From: Candidatus Mediterraneibacter vanvlietii | GTDB taxonomy: Bacteria > Bacillota > Clostridia > Lachnospirales > Lachnospiraceae | Direction of reading: 5' to 3' | Assembly: GCA_019113645.1 (NCBI GenBank) | Contig: DXGZ01000019.1 | Location: 1-55,189, forward strand | Length of the DNA stretch: 55,189 bases | Shown: positions 33,593 to 40,784 of the stretch, in pieces | Layout: every line of letters begins with the position of its first letter | Position numbering within the stretch: position 1 is the first letter of the stretch | Program-made: the position numbers and the translations under genes | The notes under the pieces: model-generated | Told to the model about the DNA's origin: nothing | The model's input: the letters and a program-made list of their open reading frames with translations, nothing else | The model's database searches: none

Positions 33593-34543
33593 TTACTGCT
33601 TCGGGAATTTGGGACATCCAAATTTTCTTGCCCACCAGCCTACAATAAATGGTACGATCAATGCAGAAAGTACGGTAGACGCAGCCACCTGAATTGTAGC
33701 CGTAGCTACAAAGGGTTCCCACATTGCGTCAGCTGTAGCAATCACAGCCGGAACGGCGACTGCATTTCCTGCCGTTGTAGCGACTGCCCAGCCTGCATAT
33801 CCCGGCCTTCTTCCGATCAGCCGGTCGCACAGACAAATGAATGCTCCGCCTACGAAAATTGTCATCATGGCCAGTACGACTCCGGACAGACCGCCTTCAA
33901 GTACATTTGCAAGATCAATTCCCGCTCCCAGAGAAAATCCGATAATCGGAATAATTACATCGCCCGCAGGTCCGAAAAATTCAGTCACTCTGTGATCCAG
34001 ATTCCCGAGAAGCATACCTGCCAGAACCGGTACAAGCGCTGCTACAAGACTCATAATCGGAATATCCGCAAGACCGGACGCTCCCAGTGCCACCAGCGTC
34101 AGAAACGGACCGTCATTAATCGCAAGAATCGGCATGCATGCACAGTCCACATCGTCCCCATACGTCTGCATTAATGCATAGTAAATACTTCCATTGCTGT
34201 TTGTAACCGCACAGATCACCGCCATACTCGAAATACCAAGAAATCCGGCAGGTCCGAAAAACTTTCCGATCAATATACCAAGCAGCGCGCCAATAGCAAA
34301 TTTAGCGAGCAGGAGCAGACCTCCCCGTTTTATTACCGCCGGCATTTCACGAATCTGAAGCTTTGTCCCCATACAGAACAGAAGAATTCCCAGCGCAGTA
34401 TTCGAACCTGCACTTGAAAATGTTGCCGTTGTAATTCCGCCAATCTGGAGTACTCCAGGAATAAACGTATTAATCAGACATCCCAGTACCAATGGCACAA
34501 CCATCATACCTGCAGGGATTCTCTTTAAAAAACTCATTATCAC
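33593..34543 (-). CDS. 2-keto-3-deoxygluconate permease family transporter
   Basis: 316 residues, about ten membrane helices, glycine-rich (FAIGALLGILIGKFFGPAGFLGISS; GWAVATTAGNAVAVPAVIATAD). KdgT-family proton-coupled importer of sugar acids. The start is a GTG at 34543 with GGAGGTGTAGG 5 to 10 bases ahead; an ATG two codons later is the alternative. First gene of the operon with the kinase, PdxA2 and phosphatase, so the substrate is presumably the sugar acid the kinase acts on. Confidence 0.9.
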   Translation of the reverse strand: MIMSFLKRIPAGMMVVPLVLGCLINTFIPGVLQIGGITTATFSSAGSNTALGILLFCMGTKLQIREMPAVIKRGGLLLLAKFAIGALLGILIGKFFGPAGFLGISSMAVICAVTNSNGSIYYALMQTYGDDVDCACMPILAINDGPFLTLVALGASGLADIPIMSLVAALVPVLAGMLLGNLDHRVTEFFGPAGDVIIPIIGFSLGAGIDLANVLEGGLSGVVLAMMTIFVGGAFICLCDRLIGRRPGYAGWAVATTAGNAVAVPAVIATADAMWEPFVATATIQVAASTVLSALIVPFIVGWWARKFGCPKFPKQ

Positions 34544-34601
34544 GACCCTACACCTCCATAGTCAATCTTTTTTACGAATAGCCGGCTATTTTCTGTCTTT
34601 T

Positions 34602-34630
34602 ATTTTATAATCGGCAATATTTTTTTCATA
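34602..34630 (-). promoter_or_regulatory. Predicted promoter of the permease-kinase-dehydrogenase operon
   Basis: Minus strand: -35 TATGAA (34625-34630), 17-bp spacer, -10 TAAAAT (34602-34607). The weak -35 lies exactly 3 bp behind the operator at 34634-34647, the same arrangement as at the RuBisCO-like gene. Confidence 0.6.
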
Positions 34631-34633
34631 GTC

Positions 34634-34647
34634 TGAAAATTTTTTCG
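34634..34647 (-). promoter_or_regulatory. Candidate SorC-type operator, site 1
   Basis: CGAAAAAATTTTCA on the minus strand, 12 of 14 positions shared with the perfect palindrome TGAAAATATTTTCA at 35858. Its centre is about 45 bp ahead of the expected transcript start, a typical activator position. Confidence 0.55.
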
Positions 34648-34685
34648 CTATGGACTAGAGCGAAAGTCTTTCCCGTGCTAAGAAC

Positions 34686-35684
34686 TTATTTGTTATCTGC
34701 CGCCAGATCCAGGATGCCCGCCCCAAGATTACTGTCAATGATCAACGTATCAATCAGCCCGCCCCTCACCGCAGATAAAACTGCAAAGGCCTTATCTTCG
34801 CCGGAAGCCAGCGTAATCTTTTCATCAATGCTGCGGAACTTTTCGAAATCTATGGATAACGTCCGATCTTTCAGCGAGGTATCGCATTCCATTCCGTTTC
34901 TGTCAAAAAAGCGGATTGCAATATCTCCGACAACCCCCTTTGCCTTCAGCTCTTTTAGATCTTCCGGCGGCAGATAATCCGGCCTTGCCAGTACAGTCGT
35001 CGTTTTGGGATAAAAGACCCCTATCCCATTTACGGCAATATTTACCTTGTCAAACATTTGATATACATCGGCAATATTCTTTTCCTGTTTCAGAAGTTCA
35101 ACTGTTTCTTTTGACCTCATGAGCGTATGTGTGAGAAGCGTATGTTTCCTGCCCGAAAACGCCTTTGCAATCCGGTCCACCAGCGTCCTCACATCCCATT
35201 CCGGCACACTGTTTGCAAGACTGCCGTGCAGACTGACGAATTCCGCTTCCACCTTTTGTGCGGGATTAAGATAATTGATCATCTGATAAACTGTACTTCC
35301 CCAGGTAAACCCGACCACATCTCCGCTTTTTATTGTCCGCTGAAGATATCTGGCTGCTTCCAGAGCCACAAGTTTCTTAACGTTTTCCGGATCTTCCCTC
35401 ATGTCAGTTTCATTTTCCAGACTGACTGCCGGAGCGATGATTACCTGTTTCACATTGAGTCTTTCTTTCAGTTCTTTCTCCATTTCCACACATTTCACCA
35501 GCGGATCCCGGATTACAAATTCAATAATCTTTTCTTCCTTTGCCTTTTTCAGAAGACGTGAAACTGTGGTAACGGAAATCCCAAGTTCTTCGGCGATCTC
35601 TCCCTGAGGCTTTTCGCAGATATAGTAAAGATACGCTGTTTTCAATACAAGAAATGTTGACTGATCATACTTGTTCGTTTTCAT
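34686..35684 (-). CDS. SorC/DeoR-family sugar-binding transcriptional regulator
   Basis: 332 residues from the ATG at 35684 with GGAGGGG in front (the frame runs on to 35744 without a ribosome site). N-terminal helix-turn-helix QGEIAEELGISVTTVSRLLKKAKEE; C-terminal phosphosugar-binding domain with GDVVGFTWGSTVYQMI, VNGIGVFYP, GDIAIRFFDRNG and the terminal GGLIDTLIIDSNLGAGIL. It lies between the two units it probably controls. Its own promoter is overlapped by one operator copy, suggesting autorepression. The effector is probably a phosphorylated intermediate of the pathway (inference). Confidence 0.92.
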   Translation of the reverse strand: MKTNKYDQSTFLVLKTAYLYYICEKPQGEIAEELGISVTTVSRLLKKAKEEKIIEFVIRDPLVKCVEMEKELKERLNVKQVIIAPAVSLENETDMREDPENVKKLVALEAARYLQRTIKSGDVVGFTWGSTVYQMINYLNPAQKVEAEFVSLHGSLANSVPEWDVRTLVDRIAKAFSGRKHTLLTHTLMRSKETVELLKQEKNIADVYQMFDKVNIAVNGIGVFYPKTTTVLARPDYLPPEDLKELKAKGVVGDIAIRFFDRNGMECDTSLKDRTLSIDFEKFRSIDEKITLASGEDKAFAVLSAVRGGLIDTLIIDSNLGAGILDLAADNK

Positions 35685-35765
35685 TTTCCCCTCCGATTCA
35701 TTTTTGACATCATATACTTCCGAACAGAAATGCCTCGCCGGCATTTCCAGGGCTCCTATTTATTA

Positions 35766-35794
35766 ATCATATTCCTGTCTGATAATATTTTCAA
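35766..35794 (-). promoter_or_regulatory. Predicted promoter of the SorC-family regulator gene
   Basis: Minus strand: TTGAAA (35789-35794), 17-bp spacer, TATGAT (35766-35771). Its -35 and half of the spacer are covered by the operator at 35780-35793. Confidence 0.6.
35780..35793 (+). promoter_or_regulatory. Candidate SorC-type operator, site 2
   Basis: TGATAATATTTTCA, one mismatch from the perfect palindrome of site 3. Overlaps the -35 box of the regulator gene. Its centre is 78 bp from that of site 3, so looping is possible. Confidence 0.6.
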
Positions 35795-35857
35795 CCATAA
35801 AAATTTTTTCATTTTTTTGATTTTTGAATTAACATATCTATTTTTCAATTTACGGTA

Positions 35858-35871
35858 TGAAAATATTTTCA
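35858..35871 (+). promoter_or_regulatory. Candidate SorC-type operator, site 3
   Basis: TGAAAATATTTTCA, a perfect 14-bp palindrome 3 bp ahead of the -35 box of the RuBisCO-like gene. It lacks the central CG of a cre site, so CcpA is less likely than the local regulator. Confidence 0.65.
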
Positions 35872-35874
35872 GTG

Positions 35875-35903
35875 TTGTAATTTTTTTCTCCTGTCGATAT
35901 AGT
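35875..35903 (+). promoter_or_regulatory. Predicted promoter of the RuBisCO-like gene
   Basis: TTGTAA (35875-35880), 17-bp spacer, TATAGT (35898-35903), about 63 bp ahead of the start codon. Confidence 0.7.
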
Positions 35904-35966
35904 AAGGGCAGAAAGAGAGATCGACAAAACGTTCTACTCAAAAAAATAATTCAGGAGGGAAACATT

Positions 35967-37310
35967 ATGATCAAACAAAACAGATTTTACAATCCACTTT
36001 TAAACCCGCTGTACGAGGGCTGTGACATGGACGATCTCTGTGTTGCAACTTATCTGATCGGCGCGGCTAAAGAAGAAGGCGCCATTCTTAAAGCTGTAAG
36101 TATCGGCATCGAGCAGACGACAGGTTCCTGGGTTGATGTACCGGCTGAAACAGATGAAATGCGTGCAAAATACTGCTCCAAAATCATTGGCGTATATGAA
36201 GTACCGAACTATGAGAATCAGACAAATGTGAATCTCGATGTTGCTCCGGACGGACTTCGTTTCTACGTTATCCGCATCGGTTATCCTGTTGCAAACATTG
36301 AAAATAACATTCCGCTGTTAATCGGATCCATCGCAGGCAATATCATGTCAATGCCATATTTGAAACTGCTTGACATTGACTTTCCGAAAAAATTTGTCGA
36401 CGCCTTCCAGGGACCCAAATACGGCCTTGAAGGGATCCGCGACATCCTCAATGTTTACGAACGTCCGCTGTTAAACAACATGATCAAACCCTGCACCGGC
36501 TATACTCCGGAAGTGGGCGAGAAACTGTTCTTTGAGGCTGCTGCCGGCGGAGTGGATATTATCAAAGACGACGAACTGATCGGCGGAACACGCGAGTTCA
36601 ACGATCTGGCTGAACGTGTAAAAAGAAATATGGACGCGGTAGAGCGTGCTAAGGCGATCAAAGGCGAAAACACGATGTACGCCTGCAATATTACAGACGA
36701 AGTCAGCCGCCTGAAAGAAAACGCAATGACAGTCATCAACAATGGCGGGAACTGCATTATGATCGATATTCACGGAACCGGTTATTCCGCATGCCGTATG
36801 CTTGCCGAAGATCCGGAAATCACAGTTCCGATTCTGGCTCACTCCTGCTTTAACGGCGCGTTTACCTGCTCTCCGTATCAGGGCATGAGTTCGAAAGTAG
36901 TGAACAAACTGGTTCGCCTCAGCGGCGCTGATATTTATCTCACTCAGCCTCCTTATGGAAAATTTGACAATACTTTCGACAACTATATAACAAACATCAA
37001 TACATCCAAAGCGAAATTCTACGATTTGAAACCGATGCTTCCGTTTGTAGGAGGCGGAGTTGTTCCGGGACTGATCGCAAAATTCATGGATGACTGTGGG
37101 CCGGATGTGCTTCTCGGCGTTGGTGCCGGCATCCACGCTCATCCGATGGGACCGCGCGCAGGTGCAATCGCATTCAGAAATGCAATTGATGCAGTCATGA
37201 ATGATATTCCGCTGCGTGAAAAAGCAAAAGAATGCAAAGAACTCAGCGTTGCATTGGATAAATGGGGACTTTACGGTGAAGATCACAGCAAAGATCTGTA
37301 TGCAATCTAA
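35967..37310 (+). CDS. RuBisCO-like protein (form IV) of a sugar-acid regulon
   Basis: 447 residues from the ATG at 35967 (AGGAGGG in front). The large-subunit fold is recognisable by motif: GIEQTTGSWVDV, NNMIKPCTGYTP, GGVDIIKDDELIG, RLSGADIYLTQPPYGKF, FVGGGVVPG, GAGIHAHPMGPRAGA. In spinach numbering the metal triad K201/D203/E204 (IIKDDE), K175 and K334 are kept, while K177 is Cys, H327 is Leu and S379 is Gly, so it cannot be a CO2-fixing RuBisCO. Related proteins act on 3-oxo-isoapionate phosphate as decarboxylase or transcarboxylase/hydrolase, or in methionine salvage. Monocistronic, with a strong terminator and the regulon operator. Confidence 0.92.
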   Translation: MIKQNRFYNPLLNPLYEGCDMDDLCVATYLIGAAKEEGAILKAVSIGIEQTTGSWVDVPAETDEMRAKYCSKIIGVYEVPNYENQTNVNLDVAPDGLRFYVIRIGYPVANIENNIPLLIGSIAGNIMSMPYLKLLDIDFPKKFVDAFQGPKYGLEGIRDILNVYERPLLNNMIKPCTGYTPEVGEKLFFEAAAGGVDIIKDDELIGGTREFNDLAERVKRNMDAVERAKAIKGENTMYACNITDEVSRLKENAMTVINNGGNCIMIDIHGTGYSACRMLAEDPEITVPILAHSCFNGAFTCSPYQGMSSKVVNKLVRLSGADIYLTQPPYGKFDNTFDNYITNINTSKAKFYDLKPMLPFVGGGVVPGLIAKFMDDCGPDVLLGVGAGIHAHPMGPRAGAIAFRNAIDAVMNDIPLREKAKECKELSVALDKWGLYGEDHSKDLYAI

Positions 37311-37373
37311 TTCCCGCGTATTACTTCAAACCAAAATATACTGCCATATATCACTTGCTGTACATACAGCGAA

Positions 37374-37419
37374 AGCAACGAGAGCATTGGTCTTAAGGCC
37401 AATGCTCTCGTTGCTTTTT
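37374..37419 (+). terminator. Rho-independent terminator behind the RuBisCO-like gene
   Basis: A perfect 17-bp stem (37374-37390 with 37399-37415), 8-nt loop, then TTTTT. One of the strongest intrinsic terminators in the window. Confidence 0.9.
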
Positions 37420-37438
37420 ACATACCCAAATGCTATAC

Positions 37439-37466
37439 TTGCTAATAAGAAACGGGAAAATATATT
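37439..37466 (+). promoter_or_regulatory. Possible promoter of the sensory hydrogenase cluster
   Basis: TTGCTA (37439-37444), 16-bp spacer, TATATT (37461-37466), 21 bp ahead of the first gene. Short leader, moderate match. Confidence 0.35.
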
Positions 37467-37487
37467 GTAAAAATTTCAGGAGGGCTT

Positions 37488-37832
37488 ATGACGATCAGAG
37501 ACATGCAGAAACTTCTGGACGCAAAATTCCTGTACGGAGAGGAACTTGCGGATCTGGACGTACAATTCGTTTTTTCCGCAGATATGATGAGCGATGTTCT
37601 TGCATACTGCGGACAGTGTTCCGTACTCATCACCGGTCTTTGCAACCCTCAGGTCGTGCGGACCGCAGAGATGCTTGATATCTGCTGCATCATATTTGTG
37701 CGGGGAAAGATGCCGGATGACAATATGCTGGCGCTTGCAAGGGGGAAATCAATTGCCGTGCTCGCAACAGAACACTACATGTTCACCACATGCGGGATTC
37801 TCTACGAGAACGGACTGCGGGGAGGTGCCTAA
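37488..37832 (+). CDS. DRTGG-domain protein, first of the HydS cluster
   Basis: 114 residues. A small alpha/beta DRTGG-type domain (ADLDVQFVFSADMMSDVLAYCGQCSVLITGLCNPQVVRTAEMLDICCIIFVRGK), rich in cysteine (7), followed by AVLATEHYMFTTCGILYENGL. DRTGG domains are small putative ligand-binding modules also found beside CBS domains and in the phosphotransacetylase N-terminus. A second one occurs at 39708. Together with the HATPase and PHP genes it forms the usual company of putative sensory [FeFe] hydrogenases. AGGAGGG in front of the ATG. Confidence 0.85.
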   Translation: MTIRDMQKLLDAKFLYGEELADLDVQFVFSADMMSDVLAYCGQCSVLITGLCNPQVVRTAEMLDICCIIFVRGKMPDDNMLALARGKSIAVLATEHYMFTTCGILYENGLRGGA

Positions 37833-38255
37833 ATGAGTGATGAACTTATCTTTACCTACCAGATCGACGGGGATGACTTCACCCGCGCGGGCGAGGCGAG
37901 CAGTTCGGTAAAAAACAAACTGAAAATGCTGGGTGTCGGAAGTGATGCCATTCGAAAGGTCGCAATCGCAATGTATGAAGGGGAAATTAATATGGTAATC
38001 CATGCGGACGGAGGAACAATCACTGTCTCAGTATCAGATAAGGATATCACCATGGTCCTCGCCGATCACGGCCCCGGGATTCCCGACATTGACAAAGCTA
38101 TGGAAGAAGGCTATTCCACTGCCAGAGACGAGGTTCGATCTCTGGGCTTCGGTGCCGGTATGGGCCTGCCAAATATGAAACGTTTCACAGATGAGATGAA
38201 GATCGAAACTGTGATCGGACAGGGAACTACCATCACTATGAAGGTAAACCTCTAA
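37833..38255 (+). CDS. Anti-sigma-factor-like HATPase (RsbW/SpoIIAB type)
   Basis: 140 residues. GHKL ATPase/kinase of the serine-kinase type: N box YEGEINMVIHA, G1 ADHGPGIPD, G2 LGFGAGMGLPNMKRF, closing with GQGTTITMKVNL. No transmitter His. In RsbW/SpoIIAB these domains phosphorylate a partner serine; no sigma factor or antagonist gene is next to it, so its target here is unknown. The start codon directly follows the stop of the DRTGG gene. Confidence 0.88.
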   Translation: MSDELIFTYQIDGDDFTRAGEASSSVKNKLKMLGVGSDAIRKVAIAMYEGEINMVIHADGGTITVSVSDKDITMVLADHGPGIPDIDKAMEEGYSTARDEVRSLGFGAGMGLPNMKRFTDEMKIETVIGQGTTITMKVNL

Positions 38256-38275
38256 ACAGAAAGGAGGACATGCCG

Positions 38276-39706
38276 ATGGAAAACAACCACAATAAATTTA
38301 TGCGTTCGGTGAGACTGAAAGAATCTGCCTGTCAGGGATGTATCAACTGCATCAAATACTGTCCCACCCAGGCAATCCGCGTGCATAACGGAAAGGCACA
38401 CATCATAGACAAGTTCTGCATCGACTGCGGCAGATGCATCCGCTATTGTCCGCATCATGCCAAAATCGCCGTGTATGATCCGCTTACGGTAATCAATAAT
38501 TTCAAATATACGGTTGCGCTTCCCGCCCCCTCTCTCTATGCCCAGTACAATAATCTGACCAATGTAGACATCGTACTGAACGCGCTGTTAAAACTGGGGT
38601 TCGATGACGTATATGAGGTAAGTGCGGCCGCAGAACTTGTATCAGAGGCTTCCAGGGAATACATAAAAGAACACCGGGAGGATGCGCCGTTTATCAGTTC
38701 AGCCTGTCCCTCGGTCATACGGCTGATCCGCGTAAAATTCCCCTCCCTTATCTCCCGGCTGCTTCCAATTAAGGCTCCGGTCGAGGTAGCAGCGGAGATT
38801 GCCCGCGCCCGGGCAATGAAGAAAACCGGACTGAAGCCGGAAGAGATCGGCATTATTTTTATCTCTCCCTGCCCGTCCAAGGTATCCTATGCCAAAGCTC
38901 CTCTCGGAATTGAGAAGAGCAATATCGACAATGTGGTTGCAATCAAGGATATCTACCCTCTCCTCCTGCCCCACATGAAGCACGATGAAAGCCAGTTAAA
39001 GCCGCTCTCCCACTCCGGGCGGATCGGAATCGGGTGGAGCAACGCGGGAGGCGAAGTCGGCGGACTTCTGATCGACAACTATCTCGCAGCCGACGGCATC
39101 GTGAACATTCTCCGGGTGCTTGAAGAGCTGGAGGACGAGAAACTCCACGGGCTTACCTTTGTAGAACTGAACGCCTGCAACGGCGGATGTGTGGGCGGAA
39201 CACTCACCGTAGAGAACGCTTATATTGCCATGACAAAAACCAAGCGGCTGACCAGATATCAGCCGGTATCCAAAAACCATCTGGCAGACAATCCCGAGCT
39301 TGAAAACATATTCTGGGCAGGCGACATTGAATATGAACCGGTATTCCGCCTTGGCAATACATTTAAGGAAAGTCTGAAAATGATGAGCGATGTAGAAAAA
39401 CTCACCGCACAGTTCCCGGGACTGGACTGCGGTTCCTGCGGCGCTCCCACCTGTCAGACACTGGCCGAAGACATTGTCAGAGGCGCAGCCACGCCCAATG
39501 ACTGTATCTATGTGCTTCGCTCCAACATTGCGGATCTTTCCAGCAGGATCGAGCAACTGACCCAGGGAGAAAATGCCGGCAAAACACTGTCCCGCGAGGA
39601 TGACGAACTGCTGCACAAATATATCCGGGAACTGACAACGGAACTTGCCTCGTTCGGCGTACCCGAAAATCTGAGGCAGCCGGAAAAGAAAGAGGTGAAA
39701 TACTGA
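38276..39706 (+). CDS. Putative sensory [FeFe] hydrogenase (HydS-like, group C/D)
   Basis: 476 residues; start at 38276 is preferred because AGGAGG is then 8 bases away. Two N-terminal [4Fe-4S] sites (Cys 19/22/25/29 and 48/51/54/58), then a shortened H-cluster domain. All four cluster ligands are in place: Cys144 (SSACPSV), Cys199 (SPCPSK), Cys301 and Cys305 (NACNGGCVGG). The residue before Cys144, the proton-relay Cys of catalytic enzymes, is Ala143, as in sensory types. A C-terminal [4Fe-4S] module (LDCGSCGAPTC, about 385-415) and a coiled tail follow. Low catalytic activity and a role in sensing H2 or redox state are inferences from the family. Confidence 0.9.
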   Translation: MENNHNKFMRSVRLKESACQGCINCIKYCPTQAIRVHNGKAHIIDKFCIDCGRCIRYCPHHAKIAVYDPLTVINNFKYTVALPAPSLYAQYNNLTNVDIVLNALLKLGFDDVYEVSAAAELVSEASREYIKEHREDAPFISSACPSVIRLIRVKFPSLISRLLPIKAPVEVAAEIARARAMKKTGLKPEEIGIIFISPCPSKVSYAKAPLGIEKSNIDNVVAIKDIYPLLLPHMKHDESQLKPLSHSGRIGIGWSNAGGEVGGLLIDNYLAADGIVNILRVLEELEDEKLHGLTFVELNACNGGCVGGTLTVENAYIAMTKTKRLTRYQPVSKNHLADNPELENIFWAGDIEYEPVFRLGNTFKESLKMMSDVEKLTAQFPGLDCGSCGAPTCQTLAEDIVRGAATPNDCIYVLRSNIADLSSRIEQLTQGENAGKTLSREDDELLHKYIRELTTELASFGVPENLRQPEKKEVKY

Positions 39707-39707
39707 T

Positions 39708-40040
39708 ATGAAACTGCAGAACATTTTAGAACTCCCGGAATGCCGGGTATTAGTAAAAGGAAATCCGGATCGTGAGATTTCCCGCGTATTCTGCTGTGAT
39801 CTTCTGAGCATTGCCATGGGGAAGGCCCCGGCTGACGGCGTCTGGGTAACCGTAATGGGGAACAAGAACACCCTCGCCGTAGCATCTCTGACAGATACGG
39901 CATGTATCGTCATGGCAGAAGGTGTCTCGCTGGATGAAGGGACACTTGAGAAAGCTGCGGAAGAAGGAATCGCCGTACTCTCCACCGAGCTTCCTGTCTT
40001 TGATATCGCGCTGGAGATCTACGAGGCCGGCAGACCATGA
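39708..40040 (+). CDS. DRTGG-domain protein, second of the HydS cluster
   Basis: 110 residues, same small fold as the gene at 37488 (REISRVFCCDLLSIAMGKAPADGVWVTVMGNKNTLAVASLTDTACIVMAEG...EEGIAVLSTELPVFDIALEIYEAG). Cysteine-poorer than the first. Starts one base behind the HydS stop with GAGGTG in front; its stop overlaps the PHP start (ATGA). Confidence 0.85.
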   Translation: MKLQNILELPECRVLVKGNPDREISRVFCCDLLSIAMGKAPADGVWVTVMGNKNTLAVASLTDTACIVMAEGVSLDEGTLEKAAEEGIAVLSTELPVFDIALEIYEAGRP

Positions 40041-40774
40041 TCCCTCTTTTTTATGATCTTCATATTCATTCCTGCCTTTCCCCATGCGGGGATGATGATA
40101 TGACGCCCGCCAACATTGCCGGCATGGCTGCGGTCAAAGGACTGGATGTCATCGCGCTGACAGATCACAACTCCTGCAAAAACTGCCCCGCCGCCATGCA
40201 CCACGGAGCAGCCTACGGCGTGACCGTAATTCCCGGTATGGAACTCACAACCGAGGAAGAGGTTCATGTGATCTGCCTGTTTCCATCAATTGAAGACGCG
40301 CTTGCTTTTGACGCGCTGGTATACGAAAAAATAATTCCCGTCCCAAACCGGGAGGACATCTTCGGCAGGCAGCAGATTATGAATGAAAAAGACGAGGTCA
40401 CAGGAAAGGTGGAGCATCTTCTGATTAATGCCACCTCTATCTCTTTTGATGAAGTATTTCCGCTGGTAAAATCATTTCACGGCATCGCCTATCCGGCACA
40501 TGTGGACAAATCATCCACCAGCCTGATTTCAAACCTGGGGTTTGTGCCGCCTGAGAGCACCTTTACCTGCGCGGAATTTCATGATTTTAAGAACCTCCAT
40601 CGAATCCGGCGGGATCATCCTTATTTCACCGCCTGCAATGTGATCTGCTGTTCTGACGCGCATTACCTGGAAGATATTCATGAACCGGAGTATCAGCTCT
40701 TCGCAGAATCACGAAACATCCCTGATATTCTGAAGGCTGTTTCACCAGCCTCTGTTCCGGGCAGTACGCCCTGA
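40037..40774 (+). CDS. PHP-domain phosphoesterase
   Basis: 245 residues. Metal-binding motifs of the PHP family: DLHIHSCLSPCGDDDM, VIALTDHNSCKNC, IPGMELTTEEEVHVICLF, AYPAHVDKSS and CSDAHYLEDI. Related proteins hydrolyse phosphoesters such as 3',5'-nucleotide diphosphates or histidinol phosphate. Next to HATPase and HydS it could remove what the kinase adds, but that is an inference. Translationally coupled to the second DRTGG gene. Confidence 0.88.
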   Translation: MIPLFYDLHIHSCLSPCGDDDMTPANIAGMAAVKGLDVIALTDHNSCKNCPAAMHHGAAYGVTVIPGMELTTEEEVHVICLFPSIEDALAFDALVYEKIIPVPNREDIFGRQQIMNEKDEVTGKVEHLLINATSISFDEVFPLVKSFHGIAYPAHVDKSSTSLISNLGFVPPESTFTCAEFHDFKNLHRIRRDHPYFTACNVICCSDAHYLEDIHEPEYQLFAESRNIPDILKAVSPASVPGSTP

Positions 40775-40784
40775 CTGCCCTCTC

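Noticed and set aside
35858-35871. cre site for CcpA
   Set aside because: The palindrome lacks the central CG, and copies cluster only around the SorC-family regulator.
38276-39706. HydS-like gene as a broken catalytic hydrogenase
   Set aside because: The frame is intact, all four H-cluster cysteines are kept, and the gene company is that of sensory types.
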